Assembly (NCBI RefSeq): GCF_001586785.1
Contig: NZ_LUFH02000052.1
Location: forward strand, 1 to 43,850
DNA: 43,850 nt
Origin: Sphaerospermopsis aphanizomenoides BCCUSP55
GTDB lineage: Bacteria; Cyanobacteriota; Cyanobacteriia; Cyanobacteriales; Nostocaceae
Direction: 5' to 3'
The notes under the pieces are model-generated. The model was not told the origin of the DNA, ran no database searches, and saw nothing but the letters and a program-made list of their open reading frames with translations. The position numbers and the translations under genes were made by a program. Below, piece by piece: positions 34,281 to 42,505 of this stretch. Positions within the stretch are counted from its first letter, which is position 1, and each line of letters opens with the position of its first letter.

Positions 34281-35075
34281 ATGACCCCTTCACCAGACGT
34301 AGATACTATCAATTCTCCTGATATGGACATGGAAGGATCAGGTAACTCAGAGGTTAATCCCCTCGATGAGTTACCAGATGAAGTGGAAATGTCATTTTTT
34401 GACCATCTTGAAGAATTGCGGTTACGGATTTTCTACTCTCTCATTGCTGTAGTATTAGGTGTTATCGGCTGTTTTGTTGTCGTTAAACCCTTGGTGCAGC
34501 TACTAGAAGTCCCCGCGCATGGTATAAAATTCCTCCAACTAGCACCTGGAGAATACTTCTTTGTCTCTATCAAAGTTGCTGGTTACAGTGGTTTGGTGCT
34601 TGCTAGTCCCTTCATTCTTTACCAAATTATTCAGTTTGTACTTCCTGGACTGACGCGCCGTGAACGCCGTTTGTTAGGGCCTGTGGTTTTGGGATCGAGT
34701 GTCTTATTTGTTGGTGGGTTAGTATTTGCCTATTTTCTTCTTATTCCCGCAGCTTTGCAATTTTTCATCAACTACGGTGCTGATGTAGTAGAACAATTGT
34801 GGTCAATTGAAAAATATTTTGAATTTGTATTGTTGCTGTTATTCACCACAGGAATAGCATTTCAAATTCCGATTATTCAATTATTGCTAGGTAGTTTAGG
34901 TATTGTTTCTTCTACACAAATGCTGGCTGGTTGGCGTTTTGTAATTATGTCCGCAGTAGTTTTAGGAGCTATACTTACACCTTCTACTGATCCTCTTACT
35001 CAAAGTCTTTTAGCAGGAGCAGTTTTAGGACTTTATTTTGGTGGTATTGGTTTAGTTAAACTCACCGGAAAATAA
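34281..35075 (+). CDS. tatC: Twin-arginine translocase subunit TatC
   Basis: TatC is the receptor core of the Tat pathway that exports folded proteins across thylakoid and plasma membranes. The protein has 264 residues: an acidic N-terminal extension of about 35 residues, then the conserved [19 protein letters not shown], six membrane helices, [16 protein letters not shown] in the second cytoplasmic loop and a C-terminal [26 protein letters not shown] 34281 is used. No tatA/B gene is adjacent. Downstream lie two minus-strand Yfr1 RNAs whose terminators face tatC. Confidence 0.96.
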   Translation: MTPSPDVDTINSPDMDMEGSGNSEVNPLDELPDEVEMSFFDHLEELRLRIFYSLIAVVLGVIGCFVVVKPLVQLLEVPAHGIKFLQLAPGEYFFVSIKVAGYSGLVLASPFILYQIIQFVLPGLTRRERRLLGPVVLGSSVLFVGGLVFAYFLLIPAALQFFINYGADVVEQLWSIEKYFEFVLLLLFTTGIAFQIPIIQLLLGSLGIVSSTQMLAGWRFVIMSAVVLGAILTPSTDPLTQSLLAGAVLGLYFGGIGLVKLTGK

Positions 35076-35089
35076 ATTTACACAACAAG

Positions 35090-35146
35090 AAAAAACCGCG
35101 AACCATAAGGTATCACGGCTTTCGGTATGGTGTGAGGAGCTTAACT
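35090..35146 (-). ncRNA. yfr1: Yfr1 small RNA, copy A
   Basis: On the minus strand the sequence has the Yfr1 hallmark CTCCTCACACC (35139-35129) in an unpaired stretch, followed by a terminator stem (CCGTGA..TACC with GGTTCGCGG, 35118-35096) and TTTTTT. A -10 TATGAT lies at 35158-35153, predicting an RNA of about 57 nt, inside the known Yfr1 size range. Yfr1 is a cyanobacterial trans-acting sRNA that pairs through its CUCCUCACACC core with target mRNAs such as those of outer-membrane porins. The transcription start is inferred from the -10 position. Confidence 0.85.
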
Positions 35147-35299
35147 AATATCATCATAGACTAACCATTTAGACCTGGGAGGCTTGTATCAGTTTTGGTA
35201 ACAGAATTTTTTTCAAATTAGCATACAGGAGTCAGAAGCAGAAGCTAGGAGTAAAACCTACTTGATAGTTGATTTTTGGTTTTTATTACTAATCAAAAA

Positions 35300-35361
35300 A
35301 TAAAAACCGTGGAGATTTCAATCAATCCACGGCCTTTGGTGTGGTGTGAGGAGACTTAACT
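35300..35361 (-). ncRNA. yfr1: Yfr1 small RNA, copy B
   Basis: This is a second Yfr1-like gene 215 bases from copy A in the same direction. It has the same 11-base core CTCCTCACACC (35353-35343), the same preceding GTTAAG, and a perfect terminator stem CCGTGGA/TCCACGG (35307-35313 and 35326-35332) followed by TTTTTATTTTTT. The -10 TATGAT is at 35373-35368, at the same distance from the core as in copy A within one base. The terminator loop differs from copy A, so this is an old duplication rather than a recent copy. Confidence 0.85.
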
Positions 35362-35520
35362 TATTTGATCATAAGGCATATTACTATTGAAGAATCAATT
35401 ACCACAACTTTCGTTACATCATTTGCATTTGATGACATAAATAAGTACCTACGCACTACGCCAAAATATTTATCCCTTTTGCTAGAGGATGAAAACTCCT
35501 TCTATTCCCTATTACCTAAA

Positions 35521-36504
35521 CTAGACCAAAGCACCACCACAGCTAGAACCACATCCAGCAGTACAACCATAGCAATAATCCGCAGTTTGTACTTCACGAA
35601 TTACATCTAAACTTCCCGCTTCTAATAATTTTCTAAGTGTGAGGGTTTTACCATGATAATTTTTTGCTGGTAAATTCATCATTTGATTAAAGTCGCAATC
35701 ATAGATATTTCCTAAATAATCTACTGAAAGTTGATCACGACACATTAAATTTTCAACAGTATCGGCGTTAAATTGCAACTCTAAAAATTGCAAATAGCTA
35801 GAGTATAGCTGCTTGCGTTCTAAATATAATTTTGTTCTTCCTACAGGTAAGTTAGTAATGGTGAAGAGGTTATTAAAAACGATGTCAAAATGTTCTTGTA
35901 GAAATGTTTTGTAAGCTAATTCGAGATTATTCTGTTCAGGAGTTAAGGAGAATTTGTCACTGTTGGGTAATTGGGGATTATACACCAAATCTAAAATTAA
36001 ATCGGGATTGTGTCCATAACCAACTTGATTCAGCCATTGTAAAGCTTTAATGGAATCATCAAACACTCCATGACCCCGCATTTTATCCACATTATCTGCT
36101 AAATAACAGGGTAAAGATGCGACAATTTTTACTTGGTTTTTAGCAAAAAAATCCGGTAAATCACCAAATCCCTCAACAAAATAAATAGTTAAATTTGACC
36201 TGACAATGACTTCTTTACCTGCTTCCTTTGCCGCTTCTACTAATGGCTTAAAACCATAATTCATTTCTGGTGCGCCACCAGTTAAATCGACGATTTTAAT
36301 TTCTGGGAATTTATAAATGAGTTCGATTAATTCTAGACAAGTTGCCAAAGAAAGTTCTTCTGTTCTTTTGGGACTGGCTTCTACATGACAATGATTACAG
36401 GCCAGGTTACAACGTTTACCTAGATTGATTTGTAAAACATTTATTTCCCTTTTAGTGAGGGGTGAAGTTAGTTTAGTTTGAAAAGGTGTAATTTCTGTGG
36501 ACAC
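35521..36504 (-). CDS. arsS: Arsenosugar biosynthesis radical SAM protein ArsS
   Basis: The product has 327 residues with a GTG start. The radical-SAM cluster cysteines are Cys32, Cys36 and Cys39 in GKRCNLACNHCHVEAS. The C-terminus carries a cysteine-rich auxiliary motif YCYGCTAGCGSSCGG, typical of ArsS. ArsS acts after ArsM in building arsenosugars from methylated arsenic, with an adenosyl-derived group as the sugar source. The neighbour upstream on the same strand is arsM, 303 bases away, so the two form a functional cluster though perhaps separate transcripts. Confidence 0.93.
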   Translation of the reverse strand: MSTEITPFQTKLTSPLTKREINVLQINLGKRCNLACNHCHVEASPKRTEELSLATCLELIELIYKFPEIKIVDLTGGAPEMNYGFKPLVEAAKEAGKEVIVRSNLTIYFVEGFGDLPDFFAKNQVKIVASLPCYLADNVDKMRGHGVFDDSIKALQWLNQVGYGHNPDLILDLVYNPQLPNSDKFSLTPEQNNLELAYKTFLQEHFDIVFNNLFTITNLPVGRTKLYLERKQLYSSYLQFLELQFNADTVENLMCRDQLSVDYLGNIYDCDFNQMMNLPAKNYHGKTLTLRKLLEAGSLDVIREVQTADYCYGCTAGCGSSCGGALV

Positions 36505-36530
36505 GATAATTTATATCCTAGTAAACTTGA

Positions 36531-36634
36531 TATAGCAATCAGCAGCCAGCTATTAGCAGTCAGTTTTTATAACTTTTGCTTGATTAAAACTATGAAATTT
36601 TCATCTTGTATTAACCGCCTTCGCTGTTGCTATA
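36531..36634. repeat. Inverted-repeat element TATAGCAA...TTGCTATA
   Basis: TATAGCAATCAGC at 36531-36543 faces GCTGTTGCTATA at 36623-36634. It is part of the 303 bp gap between arsS and arsM and holds no gene. Confidence 0.45.
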
Positions 36635-36678
36635 ACTTGAACTTGATCTGAATTTTTCAATTTTAACCTTAGTAATTA

Positions 36679-36768
36679 GGACTTACGCACGAGCTATGGA
36701 ATAAATTAACCACAGAGGCACAGAAAACAGGGAGGAATGAGGGTTTGAGAAATATTTTGCGTAAGTCC
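36679..36768. repeat. MITE-like element with GGACTTACGCA ends
   Basis: GGACTTACGCA at 36679-36689 is the exact inverse of TGCGTAAGTCC at 36758-36768. GTAATTA is found on both sides (36672-36678 and 36771-36777) and may be a target duplication, though the right copy overlaps an AATTACG heptamer array (36771-36805). Confidence 0.65.
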
Positions 36769-36807
36769 TGGTAATTACGAATTACGAATTACGAATTACG
36801 AATTATT

Positions 36808-37776
36808 TTAACAGCAACCTCCGCCATCATAATGCCAGGTAGAATCTGTCACCATGATTTCTGTTGGTTTTAAAGCTGCTAGTTTTGCCGCTGTTTTATC
36901 ACAGACTGCGGCAGGTATCCCTCGTTGCAAAATATGTCCGGCTGCATCATCAAAAAATGGTTGTGTTCCGGCATAAATGGCTGTTTTACCAGTGAAAATA
37001 CAAGCACCATCTTCAGGAATATCAACTTTGAAAGAAATGGAATCAAGACTTTCTAGGAGGAGATTTTTTTCCAGGTTATAAGTTTGTTGATCTAATAATC
37101 TATAGGGGCGACGGGCGCGAATTTCTATTTGTCCAAAGCCAGCATCTATAATTTGTTGGGTATATTCTTGATAGGTGAGTGCGCCTGATAAACACAAGGC
37201 ACGTAGTCTTTCATCTTGTTGTAAATGATGGGGAATTGGTCGAGTAGCAATGGGGTCACTCATTTGCAATCTTCCACCGGGTTTTAATACCCGATATGCT
37301 GCTTTTAAAGCACGGGTTAAATCTGCTGGTTCAAAAATGTTGAACAGACAATTTTGTGCTACTACATCTACTGAAGCATCTGCAACAGGTAAATTAAAGG
37401 CATCCCCTGCACAAATTTGTACAAAACTGGTGTCAAACCAAGGATTTTCTTGAGCCGCAATTTCTAAGTTTCGTGCAGCAGCTTCACGCATTGCTTCCAC
37501 TGGTTCAACTGCAATTACAGCACCAGGACGACGGGAAAAATAAGCAAATTGTAATGCTTCTAAACCTCCACCAACTCCCACATATAAAACCGTAGGTTGA
37601 TTTGCTAGTTCATTAGTATGAACAGTTGTCCCACAACCATAATTCATTTCCTGCATTGCTAAGGGAATTTTTAAACCTGGTAATTGCAGGGGTGTACTTT
37701 GGACACAACAGAGTCCTACTTCTGGTGTTTGGGCAACTTCGCTGTAAAATTCGGCTACGGTTTCTAAATATGTCAT
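36808..37776 (-). CDS. arsM: Arsenosugar-type arsenite methyltransferase ArsM
   Basis: The product has 322 residues. The SAM-binding motif is VLYVGVGGGLEALQFAYF, followed by VIAVEPVEAMREAAARN and DAFNLPVADASVDVVAQNCLFN. Cysteines for arsenic are seen at GLCCVQS (23-24), NYGCGTT (48), CLFN, CLSG and the terminal GGGCC. ArsM methylates arsenite stepwise with SAM in the cytoplasm. Together with ArsS downstream it gives a pathway toward arsenosugars, as known in cyanobacteria. No ArsR-type regulator gene is adjacent. A short run of CAATTGA repeats separates it from the response-regulator gene. Confidence 0.92.
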   Translation of the reverse strand: MTYLETVAEFYSEVAQTPEVGLCCVQSTPLQLPGLKIPLAMQEMNYGCGTTVHTNELANQPTVLYVGVGGGLEALQFAYFSRRPGAVIAVEPVEAMREAAARNLEIAAQENPWFDTSFVQICAGDAFNLPVADASVDVVAQNCLFNIFEPADLTRALKAAYRVLKPGGRLQMSDPIATRPIPHHLQQDERLRALCLSGALTYQEYTQQIIDAGFGQIEIRARRPYRLLDQQTYNLEKNLLLESLDSISFKVDIPEDGACIFTGKTAIYAGTQPFFDDAAGHILQRGIPAAVCDKTAAKLAALKPTEIMVTDSTWHYDGGGCC

Positions 37777-37898
37777 TGTTGTTGTTAGGTGTTAACTTTT
37801 TATCAATTCTGCATATTAATATAATTGATAATTGATAATTGACAATTGACAATTGAGTATTTTGGAATGCTGATTGCTCATTTTTTGATGGTTGTAAT

Positions 37899-38573
37899 TT
37901 AATCACGCAATACGTAACCGACACCGCGCACAGTTTGTAGAAGACGCTTTTCGTTGTTGGCTTCGAGTTTTAAACGCAAGTAACGAATGTAAACTTCTAT
38001 AATGTTGGAGTCACCCATGAAGTCGTAACCCCAGACTTCTTCTAAGATGCGATCGCGTGTAATTACTTGGCGCGGATGGGTGAGTAAATAATCTAGTAAA
38101 TCAAATTCTTTTGCTGTTAATTCCACTAGCCGCTGTCCTCGGTAGACTTCTCGCGTAATTCGATTTAAACTTAGATCCTCAAATCTTAAGATATCTGCGC
38201 TGTCTGATTCTTTACTTCTACGTAAATGAGCGCGGACTCTTGCTAATAATTCTTCCACACTAAAGGGTTTAACTACATAATCATCAGCACCAGCATCTAA
38301 ACCAGCAACGCGATCGCTCACTTCATCTTTAGCAGTTAATAAAATTATCGGGACTTTATCACCTGTAGTCCGCAGACGACGGCAAATTTCTAACCCCGAT
38401 ACGCCAGGTAGCATCCAATCTAAAATGATTAAATCTAGATTTAACTCCCGCGCTGCTGTCAGTGCAGTGAGTCCATCATAAGCTACGCTGACTTGATAGC
38501 CTTCATAATTCAATTCCAACTCTATAAATCGAGCCAATTTGACTTCATCTTCAACCAGTAAGATGTGCGTCAT
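37899..38573 (-). CDS. OmpR-family response regulator
   Basis: The product has 224 residues. The receiver domain has acidic pocket Glu8-Asp9-Glu10, phospho-acceptor Asp52 (LIILDWMLPG), Thr80 and Lys102 (VVKPFS). The C-terminal winged helix ends IIEVYIRYLRLKLEANNEKRLLQTVRGVGYVLRD, the OmpR/PhoB type. It is encoded downstream of a histidine kinase gene on the same strand with a 223 base gap, so the two are likely cognate. Sequence alone does not tell which stress it reads; no specific name is assigned. Confidence 0.93.
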   Translation of the reverse strand: MTHILLVEDEVKLARFIELELNYEGYQVSVAYDGLTALTAARELNLDLIILDWMLPGVSGLEICRRLRTTGDKVPIILLTAKDEVSDRVAGLDAGADDYVVKPFSVEELLARVRAHLRRSKESDSADILRFEDLSLNRITREVYRGQRLVELTAKEFDLLDYLLTHPRQVITRDRILEEVWGYDFMGDSNIIEVYIRYLRLKLEANNEKRLLQTVRGVGYVLRD

Positions 38574-38689
38574 AATAATACTTGGGATTTCGGCAGAGCA
38601 TCGTCAATACTAACATGGAAACTGCTAAATTTTAGACATCTAAAACTTAAGGAAAAATTAAAAATTAAAATTTTCAAACATGGATAATG

Positions 38690-38815
38690 AACAATTGACA
38701 ATTACCTCTGCCTGAAATTGATTTTCTTTGTTCCCCTTTGAAAGGGAAGATTTTCAACCTGGAATAAAATAATTATCAATTATCAATTGTCAATTATCAA
38801 TTGTCAATTAATAAC
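38690..38815. repeat. CAATTGA/CAATTAT repeat block
   Basis: Two CAATTGTCAATTATCAATT-type blocks flank AATTGATTTTCTTTGTTCCC with CTTTGAAAGGGAAG in the middle. This resembles the block at 30704-30850, so the whole unit is probably one dispersed element. It overlaps the last codons of the histidine kinase gene. Confidence 0.55.
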
Positions 38816-40236
38816 AGTGAAGCAGGTAAACTAATTGTAAATATACTACCTTCACCTAAACGCGATCGCACACTCACATGACCACCCATACTTTCCACAA
38901 AAGTCTTCACAATTGACAATCCCAAACCACAACCCCCAGTCGTAGAAGTACGAGCTTCATCTACGCGGTAAAATCGCTCAAAAATTCGTGATTGATGTTG
39001 TAGAGGAATACCATAACCTTGGTCACAAACTTGAATAATTGCCTCTTCCCTTTGGAAATTTAACTTAATAAATATTTCTGTATCTGCGGGCGAATACTTA
39101 ACAGCATTATCAATCAAATTTAGCAGCACTTGTTTGAAACGATTATAATCAATTTTGACTTCAATTCTCTGATTAATTGATTCGATTTTTATTACTCTTT
39201 TGCTATATTGTTCTCCCATACTCACAACTTCTGTTACCAAATCATTTAGTAAACAGACATCCCAGCGCAGATGTAAATATCCACTATCAGCCCTAGCTAA
39301 ATCTAGTAAATCTTGTAAAAGTCTAATAGTGCGTTCCGTTTCTATAGATGCAGTTTCTAAAGCTTCGATTTGCGCGGAAGTTAAATTATTATGTCTTCTT
39401 AAAACACTTTGCAAATAACCGTTCACAATTGTCAAAGGTGTGCGTAATTCATGAGAAACATTACTCACAAATTGCCGTTCCTGTTCCCAAGATTGGTACA
39501 GACGAGATAACATCATATTAAAAGTAGTTGCCAATTCCTTAACTTCACTAGGCGCATGATCAAGATATAATTCTGCTGCACCTAAATCGGCTAGAGAAAT
39601 CACAGCAGTCATTTGATTTAACTGACGTAATGGTTGTAGAGAAGCCTGGATGTAAAATGCAATTGTTACACAAATTGCTATAACTACTAAAATACTAGCA
39701 ATCACCAAACTTCTTACCATTGCTATAAACATTATCTGTTCACGAGTTACATCCTGTGCTACAAATAACTTATCCAAAACCTTACCTTGCAGTGGTAAAG
39801 CACCACCACATAAAACAAAATACCGTTGATTAACTTGAACTAATTCAGGTTTAACTGACATTTCAGTTAAAGACATCAACTCAGTTACTGTTGCTGCTGG
39901 TAGTAAATTCCAATTATTAGATTTAGCTATAATTTTATTATTTTTATCTTTTATCCAGACAAAAGTATCTGTATCAGTCAAGTTATTAATTGCCTTTTGC
40001 AAACTTGTTTGTGCGTACATCATTTCCTGATAAAGTTGCACATCACGCGGCAACCTTTCTGCAATTTGGCTAATATTATATTTATGACTATTAATTAAAA
40101 TTTGCTGCATATTCCAACTTGTCCAACCAGCAAGACCACCTAGTCCCAAAGCTGAAACTAAAGCAATACCCATAATTAAGCGTAACCGTAAAGAAAAAAT
40201 ATCAAATTTCTGCCAAATTTTATTGTTTTGTTTCAC
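38797..40236 (-). CDS. Sensor histidine kinase
   Basis: The product has 479 residues. Two membrane helices (about 16-38 and 172-200) enclose a periplasmic sensor region of about 130 residues with no recognised fold. A HAMP domain, then the H-box FVSNVSHELRTPLTIVNGYL (His near 262), N-box NLIDNAVKYS, G1 VCDQGYGIP, F-box FERFYRV and G2 GGCGLGLSIVKTFVE are all present. It autophosphorylates and should pass phosphate to the response regulator encoded downstream. The gene order kinase then regulator is the reverse of the common order. Confidence 0.94.
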   Translation of the reverse strand: MKQNNKIWQKFDIFSLRLRLIMGIALVSALGLGGLAGWTSWNMQQILINSHKYNISQIAERLPRDVQLYQEMMYAQTSLQKAINNLTDTDTFVWIKDKNNKIIAKSNNWNLLPAATVTELMSLTEMSVKPELVQVNQRYFVLCGGALPLQGKVLDKLFVAQDVTREQIMFIAMVRSLVIASILVVIAICVTIAFYIQASLQPLRQLNQMTAVISLADLGAAELYLDHAPSEVKELATTFNMMLSRLYQSWEQERQFVSNVSHELRTPLTIVNGYLQSVLRRHNNLTSAQIEALETASIETERTIRLLQDLLDLARADSGYLHLRWDVCLLNDLVTEVVSMGEQYSKRVIKIESINQRIEVKIDYNRFKQVLLNLIDNAVKYSPADTEIFIKLNFQREEAIIQVCDQGYGIPLQHQSRIFERFYRVDEARTSTTGGCGLGLSIVKTFVESMGGHVSVRSRLGEGSIFTISLPASLLLIDN

Positions 40237-40386
40237 TTTAATTTTGATACATACACTCTTAATTGTCCAAATTTATGAAAAAGTCTGAAAAATAGGCTCA
40301 ACTTATAATTATCGCCTAATAATAGTAATTTATTAAAAGTGGCGACAGAAAAATATAAAAATTACCATTACCACTCTAGATTATAA

Positions 40387-40842
40387 CTACTTAGGTAAAC
40401 GAGCATAACCAAAGGTAGCATTAAACTTGCGACACCATATAGCTACAGAGGGAAAGTTTGCCAACTGCAAATTTTTTGGTAAAGCATAACGTTGAGAACC
40501 ACTAATTTTTTGTAAAGCAGCAACACTAACATAATCTTTTTCTTTAATACCAGATATTGGTGGTACATTACCACGGTAGAGAATAACAAATAAATCTGGT
40601 CCATTATCAGTTTTAAAACTTTGATCAAATTCTAAATAACTAATTCCATTTTCAGTAGACACACTTAATTTACCTTGCGTTTTGTGTTCTAAAGTCTGAA
40701 ACTTTGTCAACTTATCAACTGAAGCAGCGACATTTTTCACAGACTCAGGTTTATTTTCTGTAGGAGTTGAGGTCACTTCCTTTGCACAGCTGAAAGTAAG
40801 AAGGGTAAGGAGGGTAAAAATTGCTAGATGCGGAAACGTCAT
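40387..40842 (-). CDS. DM13-domain lipoprotein
   Basis: The product has 151 residues. A signal peptide ends in a lipobox (LLTFSC), so Cys19 should be lipid-modified and the protein anchored outside the plasma membrane. The rest is a DM13 domain: FQTLEHKTQGKLSVSTENGISYLEFDQSFKTDNGPDLFVILYRG, then a single conserved Cys in AIWCRKFNATFGYARL, the residue proposed to take part in redox reactions. It lies 150 bases upstream of the histidine kinase on the same strand, so co-regulation is possible. Confidence 0.85.
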   Translation of the reverse strand: MTFPHLAIFTLLTLLTFSCAKEVTSTPTENKPESVKNVAASVDKLTKFQTLEHKTQGKLSVSTENGISYLEFDQSFKTDNGPDLFVILYRGNVPPISGIKEKDYVSVAALQKISGSQRYALPKNLQLANFPSVAIWCRKFNATFGYARLPK

Positions 40843-41150
40843 GGTTTAACGGCCTCAAATTTGTCTGTAATGACAATTTAAAGCATAATTCCTAGAGTTA
40901 AATGAATTTAAGCTGAGAATTGATTTAATTTTGATTTAAAGAATACTGAAATCTCGTTCCCAGTCTGAATCAGGATATCCAGGATTTAAGGATGTACAGG
41001 ATAGGTTTATTTGTGAGTCTCAGTATTTTGGGAATTTGAGGATTATAGGATGAGGATATTATTGATCCTTGAAATCTAATAATAGCCAGGGTTTTACTCT
41101 TGCCTTTTGCCTTTTGCCTTCTGCCATAACTGGGAACTAGAGGATTTAAC
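40843..41150. other. Gene-free stretch with dispersed repeat copy 2
   Basis: AT-rich DNA. It holds the second CCAGGATTTAAGGATGTACA repeat (40968-41003, compare 23612) and heptamers of TGCCTTT type at 41100-41120. The open frame from 41107 runs through terminator and repeats and is not a gene. Confidence 0.6.
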
Positions 41151-41154
41151 AGAC

Positions 41155-41199
41155 ATAAATAAAACTCCGACTTCGCATTATACCTATGTCATCGGAGTT
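41155..41199 (-). terminator. Terminator of the GNAT gene
   Basis: AACTCCGA (41163-41170) and TCGGAGTT (41192-41199) form an 8 bp stem. On the minus strand TTTATTTATG follows. It is 60 bases beyond the GNAT pseudogene stop. Confidence 0.6.
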
Positions 41200-41245
41200 C
41201 TAGATGTGTTTTATGCAATTTGGTATAATGTCATAATGAAACTCC

Positions 41246-41293
41246 ACCCAATCACCAATCACCAATCACCAATCCCCAATCCCCACTCCCCAA
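41246..41293. repeat. CAATCAC/CAATCCC heptamer array
   Basis: About six tandem 7-base units are found. The array overlaps the 3' end of the GNAT pseudogene and encodes its last residues. Confidence 0.85.
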
Positions 41294-42032
41294 TATTAGA
41301 TATAATTAGAAAATCAATAGTTTTAAAATGTCTATCAATAGCCGGAAAACTACAAACTTTAGCTCCTACACTCAAATAAGCCTGGAAAATTTTCGGTATT
41401 TCCACATCATATAAATCCGGGCAGCTTTGATTAATTTCTATAGAGTATTCAACATTAGGAGTAACTAAAATATTGGGATGTAGCCAATGATTATACAAAA
41501 AATAATTATAAGCACAAACCGCTTGCTCAGGACATTGTGTTAACAAAGATGCACAACCAAAAAAATATTGATTACCAGTATAAATTAAATAATTAGCTAA
41601 TCCTTGCCACAGCAAGAAAAGTGTCTGAAAATTTCGATATTACTTAGCTATACAAGCACGACCACTTTCTACAGATGATTGCAATACAAAAACAGGAATT
41701 TGAGACAGATTAAATATATCAGCAGCATCAAAACCTAAGCCCTTAGCACTCATTGTATAGGTTTGCATTCTATATGTACCAATAGTTTCACCAGTATGTT
41801 TAGCAATAAGTATCAAATGATGGCAAACATCATCAAACTTATCTCGATCCATACTGGACAAATGAGAACTAGAAAATCCCAAACCTAGTTCCACATTAAA
41901 AACCTCAAACCGCAACCGAAAAATAGATTCTAACTCTTCCTCAGTTGCCGCAAGTCGTAAAATATATTTTTCATTTTGCAAAATCGGAAAATCAACAGGA
42001 TGTAGATCAGAAGTTATCGTTTGGTAATACAT
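41259..42032 (-). pseudogene. GNAT-type acyltransferase (COG3176-like) with one nonsense codon
   Basis: ATG 42032 opens a frame with the N-acyltransferase core (YILRLAATEEELESIFRLRFEVFNVE, then HHLILIAKHTGETIGTYRMQT and ESGRACIAK). It meets TAA at 41642-41640. Reading on in the same frame gives YRNFQTLFLLWQGLANYLIYTGNQYFFGCASLLTQ and the rest of the family to 41259, 258 codons in all. In relatives Glu usually follows CIAK, so one base change (GAA to TAA) explains the break. Such proteins resemble OlsB-like and PlsC-linked acyltransferases. The last residues (IGEWGLGIGDW) are encoded by a heptamer array. Confidence 0.88.
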
Positions 42033-42072
42033 TTACATCTCTATCAGACAAGAGTTTTAAAAAGCTGACTGC

Positions 42073-42186
42073 TATAGCAGGTGACAGGTGACAGGTGACA
42101 GGTAACAGTGGTAAAAGCCTTTGAGTGTCTAAGTTAGTTTTGATTAATGTCCTAAACGCCTTGTCTACGGCTATATATTATCGGCA
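42073..42186 (+). repeat. Dispersed repeat, TATAGCAGG family, copy 4
   Basis: It begins TATAGCAGGTGACAGGTGAC with extra heptamer copies of ACAGGTG, then CTTTGAGTGTCTAAG, GATTAATGTCC and CCTTGTCTACGGC. It occupies part of the 473 bp gap before nadK. The rest of that gap is AT-rich, with a terminator at 42286. Confidence 0.5.
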
Positions 42187-42285
42187 TTTTAATTACTAAA
42201 ATCTGGCAATAAGATACAAATTTATCCAATTCACAATTTAAATTTTCTGTCAATCTTGATCACTTAATCAAGTTAAGATTTCCTC

Positions 42286-42311
42286 AAAAAACCCCCGAAT
42301 GTTTCCGGGGG
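42286..42311 (-). terminator. Terminator downstream of nadK
   Basis: On the minus strand CCCCCG (42311-42306) and CGGGGG (42297-42292) form a GC stem with an 8-base loop, followed by TTTTTT. It lies about 195 bases after the nadK stop, so it ends the nadK transcript with a long 3' UTR. Confidence 0.75.
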
Positions 42312-42505
42312 CTAAAATAATTTAGTCTTTACCAGTAAACTGCGGTAAAAGTCTGGGAAAAATATATTTCCATCAATGTAAGCATTCAGCTATCAGCGTT
42401 CAGAAATCAGCTTTTTCAAGGTTACGCCAAAAATCACGCTAGTGATACTTCACGGTTTTATTAAATATTCTGACTCCTGACTCCTGACTCCTGAATTCTT
42501 ACCCA

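Noticed and set aside
35365-35610. Open frame of 81 codons overlapping arsS
   Set aside because: It begins in the Yfr1 copy B promoter and ends as the antisense of the Cys-rich arsS tail.
41107-41379. Open frame of 90 codons
   Set aside because: It runs through a terminator hairpin and a heptamer array and overlaps the GNAT pseudogene.
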